Origin: Exilispira sp964581895
GTDB lineage: Bacteria > Spirochaetota > JAAYUW01
Length of the DNA stretch: 64,000 bases
Direction of reading: 5' to 3'
NCBI GenBank assembly: GCA_964581895.1
Contig: CAZOPR010000003.1
Coordinates: 186,001 to 250,000 of the forward strand
The notes beneath the pieces were generated by a model. The model was not told where the DNA came from. It made no database searches and saw nothing but the letters and a program-made list of their open reading frames with translations. Position numbers and translations under genes: made by a program. Below, in pieces: positions 7,613 through 17,032 of this stretch. Positions within the stretch are counted from its first letter, which is position 1, and every line of letters starts with the position of its first letter.

Positions 7613-8923
7613 ATGAATAGATTTGAAGAAATTTATAAATCCAAGCTTAGATCTATAGAAGAAGCAATCCAATGTATAAAAAGTAATTTTGATGTTGTTG
7701 TTGCGCAATGTGCCAGCGAACCTCAGGGAACAATGTCAAAATTGCACCTTTTAGCAGATAAAGTTGAAAATGTCAGAGTATTTTCGGTTTTAACATTAAA
7801 GCCTTATGATTTCTATATGAAACCTGAAATGAAAGGACATTTTGAGCTTGCTAGCTGGTTTCACGCTCCAGGTTCCCGCGAAGCATTAAAAAAAGGGATT
7901 GGCACTGTAACTTATGTTCCGAATATGCTTCATAGAGCCGCAACAGATAGAATTCATGCTCATGCTCCTGAAGTTTTTATTGGAACTTGCACTCCTATGG
8001 ATAAAAATGGTTTTGTAAGCCTATCGCTTGGAATAACTTATGAAAAAGATATACTTGAACATGCAAAATTTGTTATTTTGGAAGTAAATCCAAGACTTCC
8101 AAGGACATTTGGAGATACTCATATTCATGTAAGTCAAGTTACTTACTTTGTGGAACATGAACAGGAAGTTCCTACTTTACCTGAACCTTCGCCAAATGAA
8201 ACAGATTTAATGATTGGGAAATATATTTCTGAACTTGTAGAAGATGGATCCACAATTCAACTTGGAATAGGTGGAATACCAAATGCAGCTGCATTAGCCT
8301 TAAGAGATAAAAAAGATTTAGGAGTTCACACTGAAATGATGGTGGATTCTATGATGGAACTTTATGAGTTAGGAGTCATCACAAATTCAAAAAAAACCTT
8401 GAAAAAAGGAAAATTTGTATGTACATTCGCAATGGGAAGTCGAAAGCTATATGATTGGTTAGATGAAAATGTTGCAGTTGACTTTGAAAGAGGTTGTTGG
8501 GTCAATAATCCTTACATAGTATCTCAAAACAGCAAAATGGTATCTATAAATACCTGTTTGATGGTTGATTTCACAGGACAGGTTGCAAGTGAATCGATAG
8601 GTACCAATCAATACTCAGGAACAGGAGGTCAATCAGATACTGCACAGGGAGCAGTTGCAGGTTTTGACGGACTTGGCAAATCTATTATTGCTTGCTATTC
8701 TACAGCGAAAGATGGAGCCGTAAGCACAATAGTTCCTACTTTGCCTGAAGGAACTGCTGTTACTTTACATAGATCTTTTGTCGACTATATAGTCACTGAA
8801 AATGGGATAGCAAATCTTAGAGGAAAAACAGTTAAGGAAAGAACTTTGGAGTTAATAAATGTTGCTGCACCTAAGTTTAGAGAAGAACTTTTAGATAAAG
8901 CAAAAAAATTAGGTTACATTTAA
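7613..8923 (+). CDS. Acetyl-CoA hydrolase/transferase family CoA-transferase
   Basis: 436 residues, the size of 4-hydroxybutyrate or butyrate:acetate CoA-transferases. Visible family motifs are GIGGIPNAAAL, the catalytic Glu241 in HTEMMVDSMMEL, and the CoA-site loop GTGGQSD near residue 340. The enzyme exchanges CoA between an acyl-CoA and a carboxylate through a glutamyl-CoA intermediate. In this operon it would activate an imported carboxylate, or release a product acid while conserving the thioester. AAGGGG ribosome-binding site; 43 bases after the KAS III-like gene. Which acid it uses cannot be told from sequence. Confidence 0.9.
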   Translation: MNRFEEIYKSKLRSIEEAIQCIKSNFDVVVAQCASEPQGTMSKLHLLADKVENVRVFSVLTLKPYDFYMKPEMKGHFELASWFHAPGSREALKKGIGTVTYVPNMLHRAATDRIHAHAPEVFIGTCTPMDKNGFVSLSLGITYEKDILEHAKFVILEVNPRLPRTFGDTHIHVSQVTYFVEHEQEVPTLPEPSPNETDLMIGKYISELVEDGSTIQLGIGGIPNAAALALRDKKDLGVHTEMMVDSMMELYELGVITNSKKTLKKGKFVCTFAMGSRKLYDWLDENVAVDFERGCWVNNPYIVSQNSKMVSINTCLMVDFTGQVASESIGTNQYSGTGGQSDTAQGAVAGFDGLGKSIIACYSTAKDGAVSTIVPTLPEGTAVTLHRSFVDYIVTENGIANLRGKTVKERTLELINVAAPKFREELLDKAKKLGYI

Positions 8924-8981
8924 ATTTAAATTATTGGAAAAATTTTATTTTATTATATAATACTATTAGTAGGGGGTAAAA

Positions 8982-10235
8982 ATGTCACAAGTTTACATCA
9001 TCGGTGCTTATAACACGAAGTTTGGAAATTTCGTTCAGAAAAACAAAGAAACAGGCGAAATTACTGATACTAAATCAATCTATGATCTTATGATTGAGGC
9101 AGGTAAAGGTGCTATACAGGATGCAGGCATTACTGCCGATGAAATCGATGCTGTTTGGGTTGGTTCATGTGCGCCAGGGCTTTTTGCAAATCAGGAGCAT
9201 TTAGCAGCGACAGCTGTGGAAATTGCTCCAGAATCCTTTAGATTTAAGCCAATGACAAGATGTGAAGATGCATGCGCATCTGGTTCTGTTGCAATTTATG
9301 ACGCAATTTATGCTATTGAATCTGGGAGAATTAATACAGCTTTAGTTGTTGGGGTTGAGAAGATGAATCTACTTGATACCAAAGGCATTACTCATGCTCT
9401 CGCAACATGCTCATATTGGCCAGAAGAAGGTGGTAAGGGTATGACTTTCCCTGGACTTTTTGCAGAATATGCAAAAGGCTATAAAAAACAGTACAATATA
9501 GATGATGCAACTTTTTCAAAAATGCTTGCCTCTGCCGCAGCTTTATGTTACAGAAATGGACTTGAAAATCCTTTGGCTCATTTTGGAAAAGGAGGTCCAT
9601 CAGATAAGCTTGGACTTACAACAGCTGAAGCAATACTTAATCTTCCACCAGAAAAAAATCCAATGATAGCAGAACCTCTTAAACTTCATGATTGTTCTTT
9701 AGTTACAGATGGTGCAGCTGCTATTGTTATAACTAAAAAAGATATAGCTATGCTTAAAAAAGAAAAATCTGTAAGAATAGCAGGTATCGGTCATGTTGTC
9801 GAAAGAATGGCAATTTCAGTTAGACCTCAGATGTATAGATTGGATGCAGCTAAAATTGCAGTTAAAAAAGCTTTAGAAGAAGCAAAAGTCTCTTTTAAAG
9901 ATATTAATATAGCTGAAGTTCATGATTGCTTTACAATAAATCAGTTACTCTGCACGGAAGCTTTTGGATTTTCTGAAGATGGTAAAGCTGGTTATGATTA
10001 CTTAAATGGTAGATTTGGTCCTGATGATTCTATCTCTATAAATCTTTCTGGTGGCTTAAAAGCAAAAGGTCATCCAGTCGGCGCAACAGGTGTTTCAATG
10101 CATGCTCTATTATACAAACAGCTAATAGGTCAGCCTATTGGTGTTACTCAAAAGAAAAAACCATCTGTTGCAGCAACATTAAATGTCGGTGGAAGCGCTG
10201 TTACAAATTGCGTTAGCATATTGATAAAAGAATAA
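8982..10235 (+). CDS. SCP2/SCPx-type thiolase (acetyl-CoA C-acyltransferase)
   Basis: 417 residues. The acyl-enzyme Cys98 sits in EDACASGSVAIYDA. The second active-site segment is HDCFT (His314, Cys316), the SCPx variant of the usual NEAFA motif. The C-terminal pair is GHPVGATG (His364) and NVGGSAVTNC. This class includes the archaeal acetoacetyl-CoA thiolase that works in complex with HMG-CoA synthase and a DUF35 protein; no DUF35 gene is present here. It is the last gene before a strong terminator. The reaction is thiolytic cleavage or Claisen condensation of acyl-CoAs. The partner KAS III-like genes suggest it feeds or drains a 3-oxoacyl-CoA. Confidence 0.88.
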   Translation: MSQVYIIGAYNTKFGNFVQKNKETGEITDTKSIYDLMIEAGKGAIQDAGITADEIDAVWVGSCAPGLFANQEHLAATAVEIAPESFRFKPMTRCEDACASGSVAIYDAIYAIESGRINTALVVGVEKMNLLDTKGITHALATCSYWPEEGGKGMTFPGLFAEYAKGYKKQYNIDDATFSKMLASAAALCYRNGLENPLAHFGKGGPSDKLGLTTAEAILNLPPEKNPMIAEPLKLHDCSLVTDGAAAIVITKKDIAMLKKEKSVRIAGIGHVVERMAISVRPQMYRLDAAKIAVKKALEEAKVSFKDINIAEVHDCFTINQLLCTEAFGFSEDGKAGYDYLNGRFGPDDSISINLSGGLKAKGHPVGATGVSMHALLYKQLIGQPIGVTQKKKPSVAATLNVGGSAVTNCVSILIKE

Positions 10236-10240
10236 TTAAT

Positions 10241-10288
10241 AAAATGCTAAAAAAGTCCCCCGAAAGAGGGATTTTTTTAGCATTTTTT
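10241..10288. terminator. Strong bidirectional Rho-independent terminator
   Basis: A long hairpin: arms AAATGCTAAAAAA plus TCCC pair with GGGA plus TTTTTTTAGCATTT around the loop CCGAAAG, followed by a T-run. A-rich and T-rich flanks allow it to work in both directions. It separates the convergent thiolase gene and the small secreted-protein gene. Confidence 0.9.
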
Positions 10289-10355
10289 AAGAAAATTTTT
10301 TAATCATACTGAAATAATTGATAAGAAAAATTTTTAAATAATAAATATATTTTAA

Positions 10356-10946
10356 CTATCCCATATAAAAAGTATAGGTAAACCCAATGCCTATTTTAAA
10401 AGAATTTAATATTATACCCATTCCATTTGCAATTATGCTTGCTATCAATGAAGAGATAAAATTATCCTCTTCAACTACAATTGTTGGAAATGAAGTGAAG
10501 ATCATACCAATTAAAATATTGATATTAAAAGCACCTTTCTCAGTTTCACTCATTATTAAATCAAATCTTAAAGCAATATATGGGTAGATCTCTTCTTCCA
10601 TACCTATCATAGATTGATGAGTTGATGGGACAAGGTTATAGGTAATACCGCCTTCAAAATAAAATCTTCTAATTGCAAGTCTAATAAATGTATTTATATA
10701 AAGATCTTCATAAACAAGATTATATAAGGCATCTAAACCAAAACCAACTCCAAACCAACCCCCAAAATAATGTAAATATGATAAATCTGCCAAAATATTA
10801 TGCCCCGAAATTAAAGAGGGAGCATAGCTTAAACCTAAGCTTAAAAAGGAACCATCAAAAGTCTGCTGTGCTAAAATCATCTTTGTAGATAAAAATATTA
10901 AGAGGATTAGTAAAAAAATTATTATTAAATATGATAATTTTTTCAT
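10356..10946 (-). CDS. Secreted, probably outer-membrane beta-barrel-like protein
   Basis: 196 residues from the ATG at 10946 (upstream AGGCATAAAG); an upstream TTG at 10979 would only add residues ahead of the signal peptide. The N-terminus is a signal peptide (MKKLSYLIIIFLLILLIFLS, cleavage after AQQ). The mature part alternates short amphipathic strands and turns with many Tyr, Phe and Gly residues (GLSYAP, LHYFGGWFGVGFG, IGFTYTF), typical of small outer-membrane barrels. No family recognised. It is the last gene of a minus-strand string behind the M28 peptidase. The truncated ORF at 19556 has a similar C-terminal pattern. Confidence 0.6.
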   Translation of the reverse strand: MKKLSYLIIIFLLILLIFLSTKMILAQQTFDGSFLSLGLSYAPSLISGHNILADLSYLHYFGGWFGVGFGLDALYNLVYEDLYINTFIRLAIRRFYFEGGITYNLVPSTHQSMIGMEEEIYPYIALRFDLIMSETEKGAFNINILIGMIFTSFPTIVVEEDNFISSLIASIIANGMGIILNSFKIGIGFTYTFYMG

Positions 10947-10991
10947 AACTTTATGCCTCATATTAAATAAATAGCACAAAGTTTTAAATAA

Positions 10992-13334
10992 TTATTTTAA
11001 TGTTCCTTTTTCTACTATATAATCATAAATTCCTAATAATTCTTTAGGTCTAGTTGGTATATTTATATCATATTTATTCTGAAAAAAATAATTTATAAAA
11101 GCAAATTTCAAAATCTGACTGACTGGAATTCGAATCTTAACAATTATATTTTTACCATAAGGTAAATATCCTTTAAAAGTTGTGATTTTATCAAAATTGA
11201 TATTTATTATATCCTTAATAATGATTTGAGAGTTTTCTGGTAAAGTAAATACCCAAAAATCCGATTTAATACTGATTTCATATTCTTTGAACCTCTTATC
11301 CTCTTTTTGATGTAAAATTTCAAAAAAATTGGAATTTGGGAATTTTATATCATTTATTTCAGATATCCTATATGAATTTTTTTCAATTGTCGGGTTTCCA
11401 AAAGATAGAATAGATTTATGCCAGGGATTATTCGAATATTTTACCTCATTGTATGGTAAAATTATAGATAATTGAGAACTATCTAGGTCTTTTTCGATAG
11501 TCATTGAACTTAAAATTGGTTTATTTTCGTCAAAATTGTAGTTAGTAATTATCAAAAATAAAAATATTATGCATAAAATAAATAAAAAGGTTGTTACAAC
11601 TCTTTTATCATAGTTTCCAAGCTTTTTATAATTCCCTGCAAAAATTGGAATAATAGGAAAAAGCCCTATAAAGGTAAAAGTTATGTTTTTTAAGCCAAGA
11701 GCGATATAAGATAAATATGAAAAAGGAATACCAATAGAAAGAGTAATTATTGATGGAATAAAACTAAAAAGATAGTATATTTTTTCTTCAGATTTATTAT
11801 AAAAAAACTTGAAAATAAGTACTATCAGAAAAATAAAAATAAAGGTAATGGATTGAAAAAGAAAAATTAATGAAATTCCAGAGATAAATTTTATGACAAG
11901 TAATGAAAGTATAAAAGAAAATAATGAAGAAGCTAAATAAAATGAATAAAAATCAATAAATTTACTGAACCTCGATACAATAATATGAGCTAAAAGAAAA
12001 GAAAAAGAATATATAAACAAAAAATACAGATGCTCATTGTATAAAGTTACATAAAAAATATTTAAGTTTGGAAAAATCAAGTAAAGGACAAATCTTGATA
12101 TAAAAAGCAATAAAGCAAAAAGAATTAAAAAGACAAAATTCTGGAAAAAAGATATAAAAAAGCTTTTAAGTGAAAATAATTTTTTAATTATAGAAAAGAT
12201 AAAAAGTATAGTTAAAATTAAAAATAAAGATATCAAAAGAATATAATAAAAGGTTTTAGAATAGATAAATAATTTTCCAAAAAGAGTAAAATAGATAAAA
12301 GGGTTTCTATTATTTTTTTCATTATCATTATTTTTGCTATCTTCAATATTTTCGAAATTTTCGTTATCTTTGCCATAACTATTATTTGTCGAATCTCTAA
12401 TATTAAACTGATAATCGGAAAAGGCATTGATAAAATTTTGAACCTTTGATATAGTTTGCTCGATTGAATTTGTGCTTAAATTCTTAATATTATCTAAAAA
12501 GCTATGGTAAACAACAGAATTTTGTAAGAATGCGAAATTTAAGCCATCAATATTATTATCTAAAAAAGGGGTAAAATCTGTCCCGTTAGGCATTCTTTTA
12601 TAAATATCATTGGCAAAAGAAAAGCCTATAAGATCCTTATCATATTTTGCATATTCTTTTAGGATAACTCCATTTTTATCATTTGATTGAAATAAAATAG
12701 ATTTCCCTCTATTTCCTCTTGCATCAAGATTTAATATTGCTGCAATTTTATCCTTCTTGTCGAAATTTTTAACAAAATACTCAGCACCTAAAAGACCGAT
12801 TTCCTCAGCATCTGTAAATAGGAAAATTATGGAATTTAATGGCTTTTTGCCATTTTGAATATCAAGACAGACCTTTTCAAAATTTGCAAGACTTGCTGCA
12901 ACAGCAGTTGAGTTATCTGCGGCACCAGGGCCAAAAGGGACTGAGTCATAATGAGTTACTATAACCAATTTGTTATCAGTCTTACCAGGTATCTCAACAT
13001 ATATATTTTCAATTATTGCAAAAACTGTTTGACTACTTGAACCTGAAAATTTGTAGTTTTTTATTATAGGACCTTGCTGCAAAATTGATTTATAACCATA
13101 TTTTTCAATTACAGAAACAATATAATTTTTAACATTTTCTTTTTCAAGTTCACCATAATAATGGGGGTTTTTGGCTATAACATTTAAATGATTTATACTT
13201 AAGTCATATGTATTTTTTATTTCCTGCTTTAAATTTCTATTGGATTCTGGAAATAATTGATAGGATGCTAATATTAAAATAAAAATAAAAACCATACATC
13301 CTAAAAGCCAATAAGGATTCAAGGATTTTTTCAT
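10992..13334 (-). CDS. Membrane-anchored M28-family zinc aminopeptidase
   Basis: 780 residues. One N-terminal membrane segment (residues 9-26) leads into an M28 peptidase domain with all zinc ligands visible: His128 and Asp140 (VTHYDSVPFGPGAAD), catalytic Glu177 and ligand Glu178 (TDAEE), Asp204 (LNLDARG) and His277 (VVYHSF). From about residue 340 the protein is a long multi-pass region of roughly eight to nine hydrophobic helices, followed by a soluble C-terminal domain of about 200 residues. The layout recalls eukaryotic Fxna/ERMP1-type peptidases. Probably trims peptides outside the inner membrane. It starts eight bases after malic enzyme, so the two are cotranscribed. Confidence 0.85.
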   Translation of the reverse strand: MKKSLNPYWLLGCMVFIFILILASYQLFPESNRNLKQEIKNTYDLSINHLNVIAKNPHYYGELEKENVKNYIVSVIEKYGYKSILQQGPIIKNYKFSGSSSQTVFAIIENIYVEIPGKTDNKLVIVTHYDSVPFGPGAADNSTAVAASLANFEKVCLDIQNGKKPLNSIIFLFTDAEEIGLLGAEYFVKNFDKKDKIAAILNLDARGNRGKSILFQSNDKNGVILKEYAKYDKDLIGFSFANDIYKRMPNGTDFTPFLDNNIDGLNFAFLQNSVVYHSFLDNIKNLSTNSIEQTISKVQNFINAFSDYQFNIRDSTNNSYGKDNENFENIEDSKNNDNEKNNRNPFIYFTLFGKLFIYSKTFYYILLISLFLILTILFIFSIIKKLFSLKSFFISFFQNFVFLILFALLLFISRFVLYLIFPNLNIFYVTLYNEHLYFLFIYSFSFLLAHIIVSRFSKFIDFYSFYLASSLFSFILSLLVIKFISGISLIFLFQSITFIFIFLIVLIFKFFYNKSEEKIYYLFSFIPSIITLSIGIPFSYLSYIALGLKNITFTFIGLFPIIPIFAGNYKKLGNYDKRVVTTFLFILCIIFLFLIITNYNFDENKPILSSMTIEKDLDSSQLSIILPYNEVKYSNNPWHKSILSFGNPTIEKNSYRISEINDIKFPNSNFFEILHQKEDKRFKEYEISIKSDFWVFTLPENSQIIIKDIININFDKITTFKGYLPYGKNIIVKIRIPVSQILKFAFINYFFQNKYDINIPTRPKELLGIYDYIVEKGTLK

Positions 13335-13342
13335 AAAAACCT

Positions 13343-14641
13343 CTAATTCCAGTATTTTTTAATCCTCTTTGCAAGCTGTTTTCTATATTCTTCAAAATCA
13401 GTAATAGGGTTGAGGGCAATCCCTTCTTCACAAGCAGCCTTGGCAACAGCCACTGCTTCATACTCTATTACTCTTGGATCAAATGGTTTAGGAACTATGT
13501 AATCCTGTCCAAATTCAAAATGCTGATTATTATATGCTTTTTCGACGATTTTTGGAACAGGAAGTCTTGCAAGCTCAGCCAAGGCATAAGATGCTGCAAG
13601 TTTCATTTTTTCTGTTATTTTCTTTGCTCTAACATCTAAAGCACCTCTAAAAATAAAAGGGAAACCTAAAACATTATTTATTTGATTGGGATAATCAGAA
13701 CGACCTGTAGCCATTATAACATCTTTTCTTGCTTCTTTTGCACTTTCATAAGAAATTTCTGGATCTGGATTAGCCATCGCAAAAACTACTGGATTTTTAT
13801 TCATACTTTTTAACATCTGCTGGGTAACACAATCTTTTACAGAAACTCCAACAAAAACATCTGCGCCTTTTAATGCATCTTCTAATGTTCTACAATTTGT
13901 TATAGCAGCAAATTCTTCTTTCTCAGCAGTCATTCCTTCTTTTCTTCCTTTATATATGACTCCTTTACTATCGCACATTAAAATCTGATCCTTTGAAAGA
14001 CCAAGTTTAAGAAAATGCTTGGCACATGCTATGCCAGCAGCTCCTGCTCCATTAAAAACAACTTTAATATTCTCTATTTTTTTACCAGTTACCTCTAAAG
14101 CATTTAATAACCCTGCCCCTGAAATTATAGCTGTACCATGCTGATCATCATGAAAGATTGGGATATTGCATTTTTCAATAAGAGTTTGCTCTATATAAAA
14201 ACATTCTGGTGCCTTTATATCTTCAAGATTGACTCCACCAAAGGTTGGTTCAAGCAGTTTAACAATTTCTATAATCTTTTCAGGATCATGGGAATCTATC
14301 TCTATATCTATGACATCAACATCTGCAAATCTTTTAAATAAAACTCCTTTGCCTTCCATAACTGGCTTACTTGCAAGAGCCCCTCTATCACCAAGTCCTA
14401 AAATCGCAGTTCCATTTGAAACGACAGCTACAAGATTACCTCTATTTGTATACTTAAAAACATTTAATGGATCTTTTTCTATTTCAAGCACTGGTGCTGC
14501 AACTCCTGGAGTATAGGCAAGTGAAAGATCTGCTGCAGTTTTACATGGCTTTGTCAAAAGAGTAGCTGTTTTCCCTGGTTGCCCCATCTGATGATATTTT
14601 AAGCTTTCTTCTTTTAAGTTTTTTATTACCTGTTTTTTCAT
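13343..14641 (-). CDS. Malic enzyme (oxaloacetate-decarboxylating malate dehydrogenase)
   Basis: 432 residues, the short bacterial form without the C-terminal phosphotransacetylase-like domain. Seen motifs: LAYTPGVAAP (catalytic Tyr43), ALASKPVMEGKGVLFK (catalytic Lys), metal site NLEDIKAP and NAD(P) loop NGAGAAGIACA. It converts malate to pyruvate and CO2, reducing NAD(P)+. It follows a malate/L-lactate-type dehydrogenase gene on the same strand and precedes the M28 peptidase by eight bases. The ribosome-binding site is AGAAGGAT. Cofactor preference cannot be set by eye. Confidence 0.93.
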   Translation of the reverse strand: MKKQVIKNLKEESLKYHQMGQPGKTATLLTKPCKTAADLSLAYTPGVAAPVLEIEKDPLNVFKYTNRGNLVAVVSNGTAILGLGDRGALASKPVMEGKGVLFKRFADVDVIDIEIDSHDPEKIIEIVKLLEPTFGGVNLEDIKAPECFYIEQTLIEKCNIPIFHDDQHGTAIISGAGLLNALEVTGKKIENIKVVFNGAGAAGIACAKHFLKLGLSKDQILMCDSKGVIYKGRKEGMTAEKEEFAAITNCRTLEDALKGADVFVGVSVKDCVTQQMLKSMNKNPVVFAMANPDPEISYESAKEARKDVIMATGRSDYPNQINNVLGFPFIFRGALDVRAKKITEKMKLAASYALAELARLPVPKIVEKAYNNQHFEFGQDYIVPKPFDPRVIEYEAVAVAKAACEEGIALNPITDFEEYRKQLAKRIKKYWN

Positions 14642-14788
14642 TTTATCCTTCTTTTATTTTATTTTATTTTTATAGCTATTTTATTGCTATTTTATTTTAT
14701 AGTCAAATAGTATTGTCTTTCTTTAATATTACTTCAATTTAATTTTATTCAAATTTAATTTTAACCATATTTAATATTACCAATTTAA

Positions 14789-15913
14789 TTAAAATGGAAA
14801 ATCAAATTGCTTTAAGTCATATTTTGCTATAAGATCCTTTATCTGCTTTTGAAGAACTGGATCTATTGGGACTCCCCTATCTTTTCTATAAAGATATGCA
14901 TCATATTCCTTTTCTCCAGCAGTCCATATCCTTTGCTGACCAGGCATCTTTTTAGAGTTTCTAAGTTTTCTCATTATATCGCCAGATGTTTTCTTAAAAC
15001 TTTCAAGATCTATAAAATTTTCTATATTAATAGCAATAAAAAAATGTCCAAGTTTATAAGGTACCTTTTTACCATTTTCATCATAGCCTAAAAGAGATTT
15101 CAAATATGCCCCTCCTGCTAATGCACTTGATAAAACCTCTACCACAACAGCATAACCATATCCTTTATAACCACCTGTTTCTTCACCTATGCCACCAAGA
15201 GGGGTTAAGGCTGCTCTTCCCTTTATCAAATCTTCTAAAACTATATTTGGATCAGTCTTTGATTCTCCATTTTCATCAATGACCCAACCTTTTGGCATTT
15301 CTTTCCCAAGTCTTGCATAAACTTCTATTTTACCTCTTTGAGTTATAGAAGTGGCACAATCTATACAGAATGGAAATTCTTCATCTGTGGGAAATCCTAT
15401 TGTTAGCGGATTTGTTCCAAGCATATTTTCCACTCCAAATGTTGGAGAGATTGATGGCCTTGCATTTGTTCCAGTAATCCCTATCATTCCATTATCACTT
15501 GCCATCAATGCATAGTAGCCAGCAATACCATAATGATTTGAATTTCTAACCGCTACCATCCCCATACCATACTTTTTTGCCTTATCTATTGCAATTTTCA
15601 TCGATCTATATCCTATGACCTGCCCCATGCCATTATGTCCATCTATTACAGCAGTTGTTGGGGATTCACGAACAATCTCAAAAGTAGTTTTAGGATTAAT
15701 TATCCCTTCGTTGATTCTATCTATATAAATAGGTTTAAATCTTCCAATACCATGAGAATCTATACCTCTTTTATCTGATGTTATAAGTACATCTGCACAT
15801 ATTTTTGCATCTTCTTCTGGAACACCAACTTTCTTAAAGACCTCAATCATAAATTCTGTTAACTTATCAAAATCGACCCATATACAATCTTTATAAAGTT
15901 CTTCATAATTCAT
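14789..15913 (-). CDS. Malate/L-lactate dehydrogenase family (Ldh_2 type) oxidoreductase
   Basis: 374 residues. Matches the non-Rossmann Ldh_2 family: DSHGIGRF (His54), DGHNGMGQVIGYRSM, and the catalytic His127 in NSNHYGIAGYYA. Members oxidise malate, L-lactate, L-sulfolactate or ureidoglycolate with NAD(P). Malic enzyme next door makes malate the attractive substrate, but this is inference. AGGAG ribosome-binding site. A 147-base gap of short ATTTTATT-type repeats separates it from the malic enzyme gene. It diverges from pduL. Confidence 0.87.
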   Translation of the reverse strand: MNYEELYKDCIWVDFDKLTEFMIEVFKKVGVPEEDAKICADVLITSDKRGIDSHGIGRFKPIYIDRINEGIINPKTTFEIVRESPTTAVIDGHNGMGQVIGYRSMKIAIDKAKKYGMGMVAVRNSNHYGIAGYYALMASDNGMIGITGTNARPSISPTFGVENMLGTNPLTIGFPTDEEFPFCIDCATSITQRGKIEVYARLGKEMPKGWVIDENGESKTDPNIVLEDLIKGRAALTPLGGIGEETGGYKGYGYAVVVEVLSSALAGGAYLKSLLGYDENGKKVPYKLGHFFIAINIENFIDLESFKKTSGDIMRKLRNSKKMPGQQRIWTAGEKEYDAYLYRKDRGVPIDPVLQKQIKDLIAKYDLKQFDFPF

Positions 15914-16093
15914 ATATAACTCCTATTCATTGAATTTTTATTAAATTAAATTTAATTCATATATCAAAAATTGCATTAAATTTTTATTTACTTTTTATTC
16001 TGCTTTTGTTATTTTTTTTTTGCTATATTTTTTATTTCATATTTCTGCATAATTTTATTTCATTTAATTTTAATTTAAGTAAGGAGATAAAAG

Positions 16094-16672
16094 ATGAAAG
16101 ATACTGTTATTGTTAACCTATCCAATCGACATATTCATCTTTCACAGCAAGATCTTGAAACTCTATTTGGCAAAGGTTATCAACTTAAAAAGATTAAAGA
16201 TTTGCTTCAACCAGGTCAGTTTGCAGCCGATGAATCTGTTAAATTAATTGGACCAAAGGGAGAATTCCCAAAAGTAAGAATTCTTGGACCAACAAGAAAT
16301 CAAACACAATGCGAAATAATGTATTCAGATGCCTTTGTTTTAGGGATTGAACCTCCTGCTGTTAAAGAATCTGGTGACTTAAAAGGTTCTTCCCCAATGA
16401 CTATTGTTGGACCAAAGGGGAAACTTGAATTAAAAGAAGGTTTGATTATTGCTAAAAGACATATTCATCTTGACCCCAAAACAGCAGATGAAATGGGACT
16501 TAAAGATAAACAAATAGTATCTGTTGAAGTTGGCGTTGATGGAAGAAAAACAATCTACAAAGATGTTGTAATAAGAGTTAAGGACTCCTTTTTACCTGAA
16601 TGTCATCTTGATTTTGATGAAGGAAGCGCTGCTTCTATTAAAAATGGCGATATAATAAAGGTCATAAAATAA
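16094..16672 (+). CDS. pduL: PduL-type phosphate acyltransferase (phosphotransacylase)
   Basis: 192 residues, full length for PduL without a microcompartment-targeting extension. The two zinc-binding HIHL motifs are clear (SNRHIHLS with His13 and His15, AKRHIHLD with His123 and His125). It interconverts acyl-CoA and acyl-phosphate, giving acetyl- or propionyl-phosphate for ATP formation by an acyl kinase. No shell protein genes are near, so a housekeeping fermentative phosphotransacetylase is likely. AAGGAG ribosome-binding site; monocistronic, ending in a terminator at 16801. Confidence 0.92.
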   Translation: MKDTVIVNLSNRHIHLSQQDLETLFGKGYQLKKIKDLLQPGQFAADESVKLIGPKGEFPKVRILGPTRNQTQCEIMYSDAFVLGIEPPAVKESGDLKGSSPMTIVGPKGKLELKEGLIIAKRHIHLDPKTADEMGLKDKQIVSVEVGVDGRKTIYKDVVIRVKDSFLPECHLDFDEGSAASIKNGDIIKVIK

Positions 16673-17032
16673 AATCTCAATTTTTTTCAAATTGGCTATC
16701 TATATTTTTATAAAATTTGAACTTTAATTTTAAGTCAATTTTTATAAATTTTATTTTTGGTTTTTATATAGATAGTTAAAATTAAGAAATTTAATTGTTA
16801 GAGGTTATCCATTAAGATTTTAGTGGTAACCTCTTTTTTTTTTCAGCTTTAATTTATATTTTTAAATCTTATTAAAATTTTTACTCCCAAAACAATGCAT
16901 ACATTAAGACAAATCAGATATTTCTAAATTAATTAAAAATTAGATCAAAATTCTATTGCCTTTTTTAGGTAAAATTATTATTATATCATTGTATTTTTTT
17001 AAAACAGTTTAGGATTTTATAAGGAGTAAAAG
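16673..17032 (+). other. Intergenic region after pduL
   Basis: 360 bases without a gene. It holds the pduL terminator at 16801-16845 and, beyond it, an AT-rich leader for the CoA-disulfide reductase gene ending in an AAGGAG ribosome-binding site. No riboswitch-like structure was seen. Confidence 0.5.
16801..16845 (+). terminator. Rho-independent terminator after pduL
   Basis: AGAGGTTA pairs with TAACCTCT, an unpaired T follows, then CCA pairs with TGG, enclosing an A/T-rich loop. The hairpin is followed by an uninterrupted run of ten T residues. A textbook plus-strand terminator. Confidence 0.92.

Noticed and set aside
16094..16672. Bacterial microcompartment locus based on pduL and the PduO-like gene at 33654
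   Set aside because: No shell protein genes are present, PduL lacks a targeting extension and the two genes are 17 kb apart.
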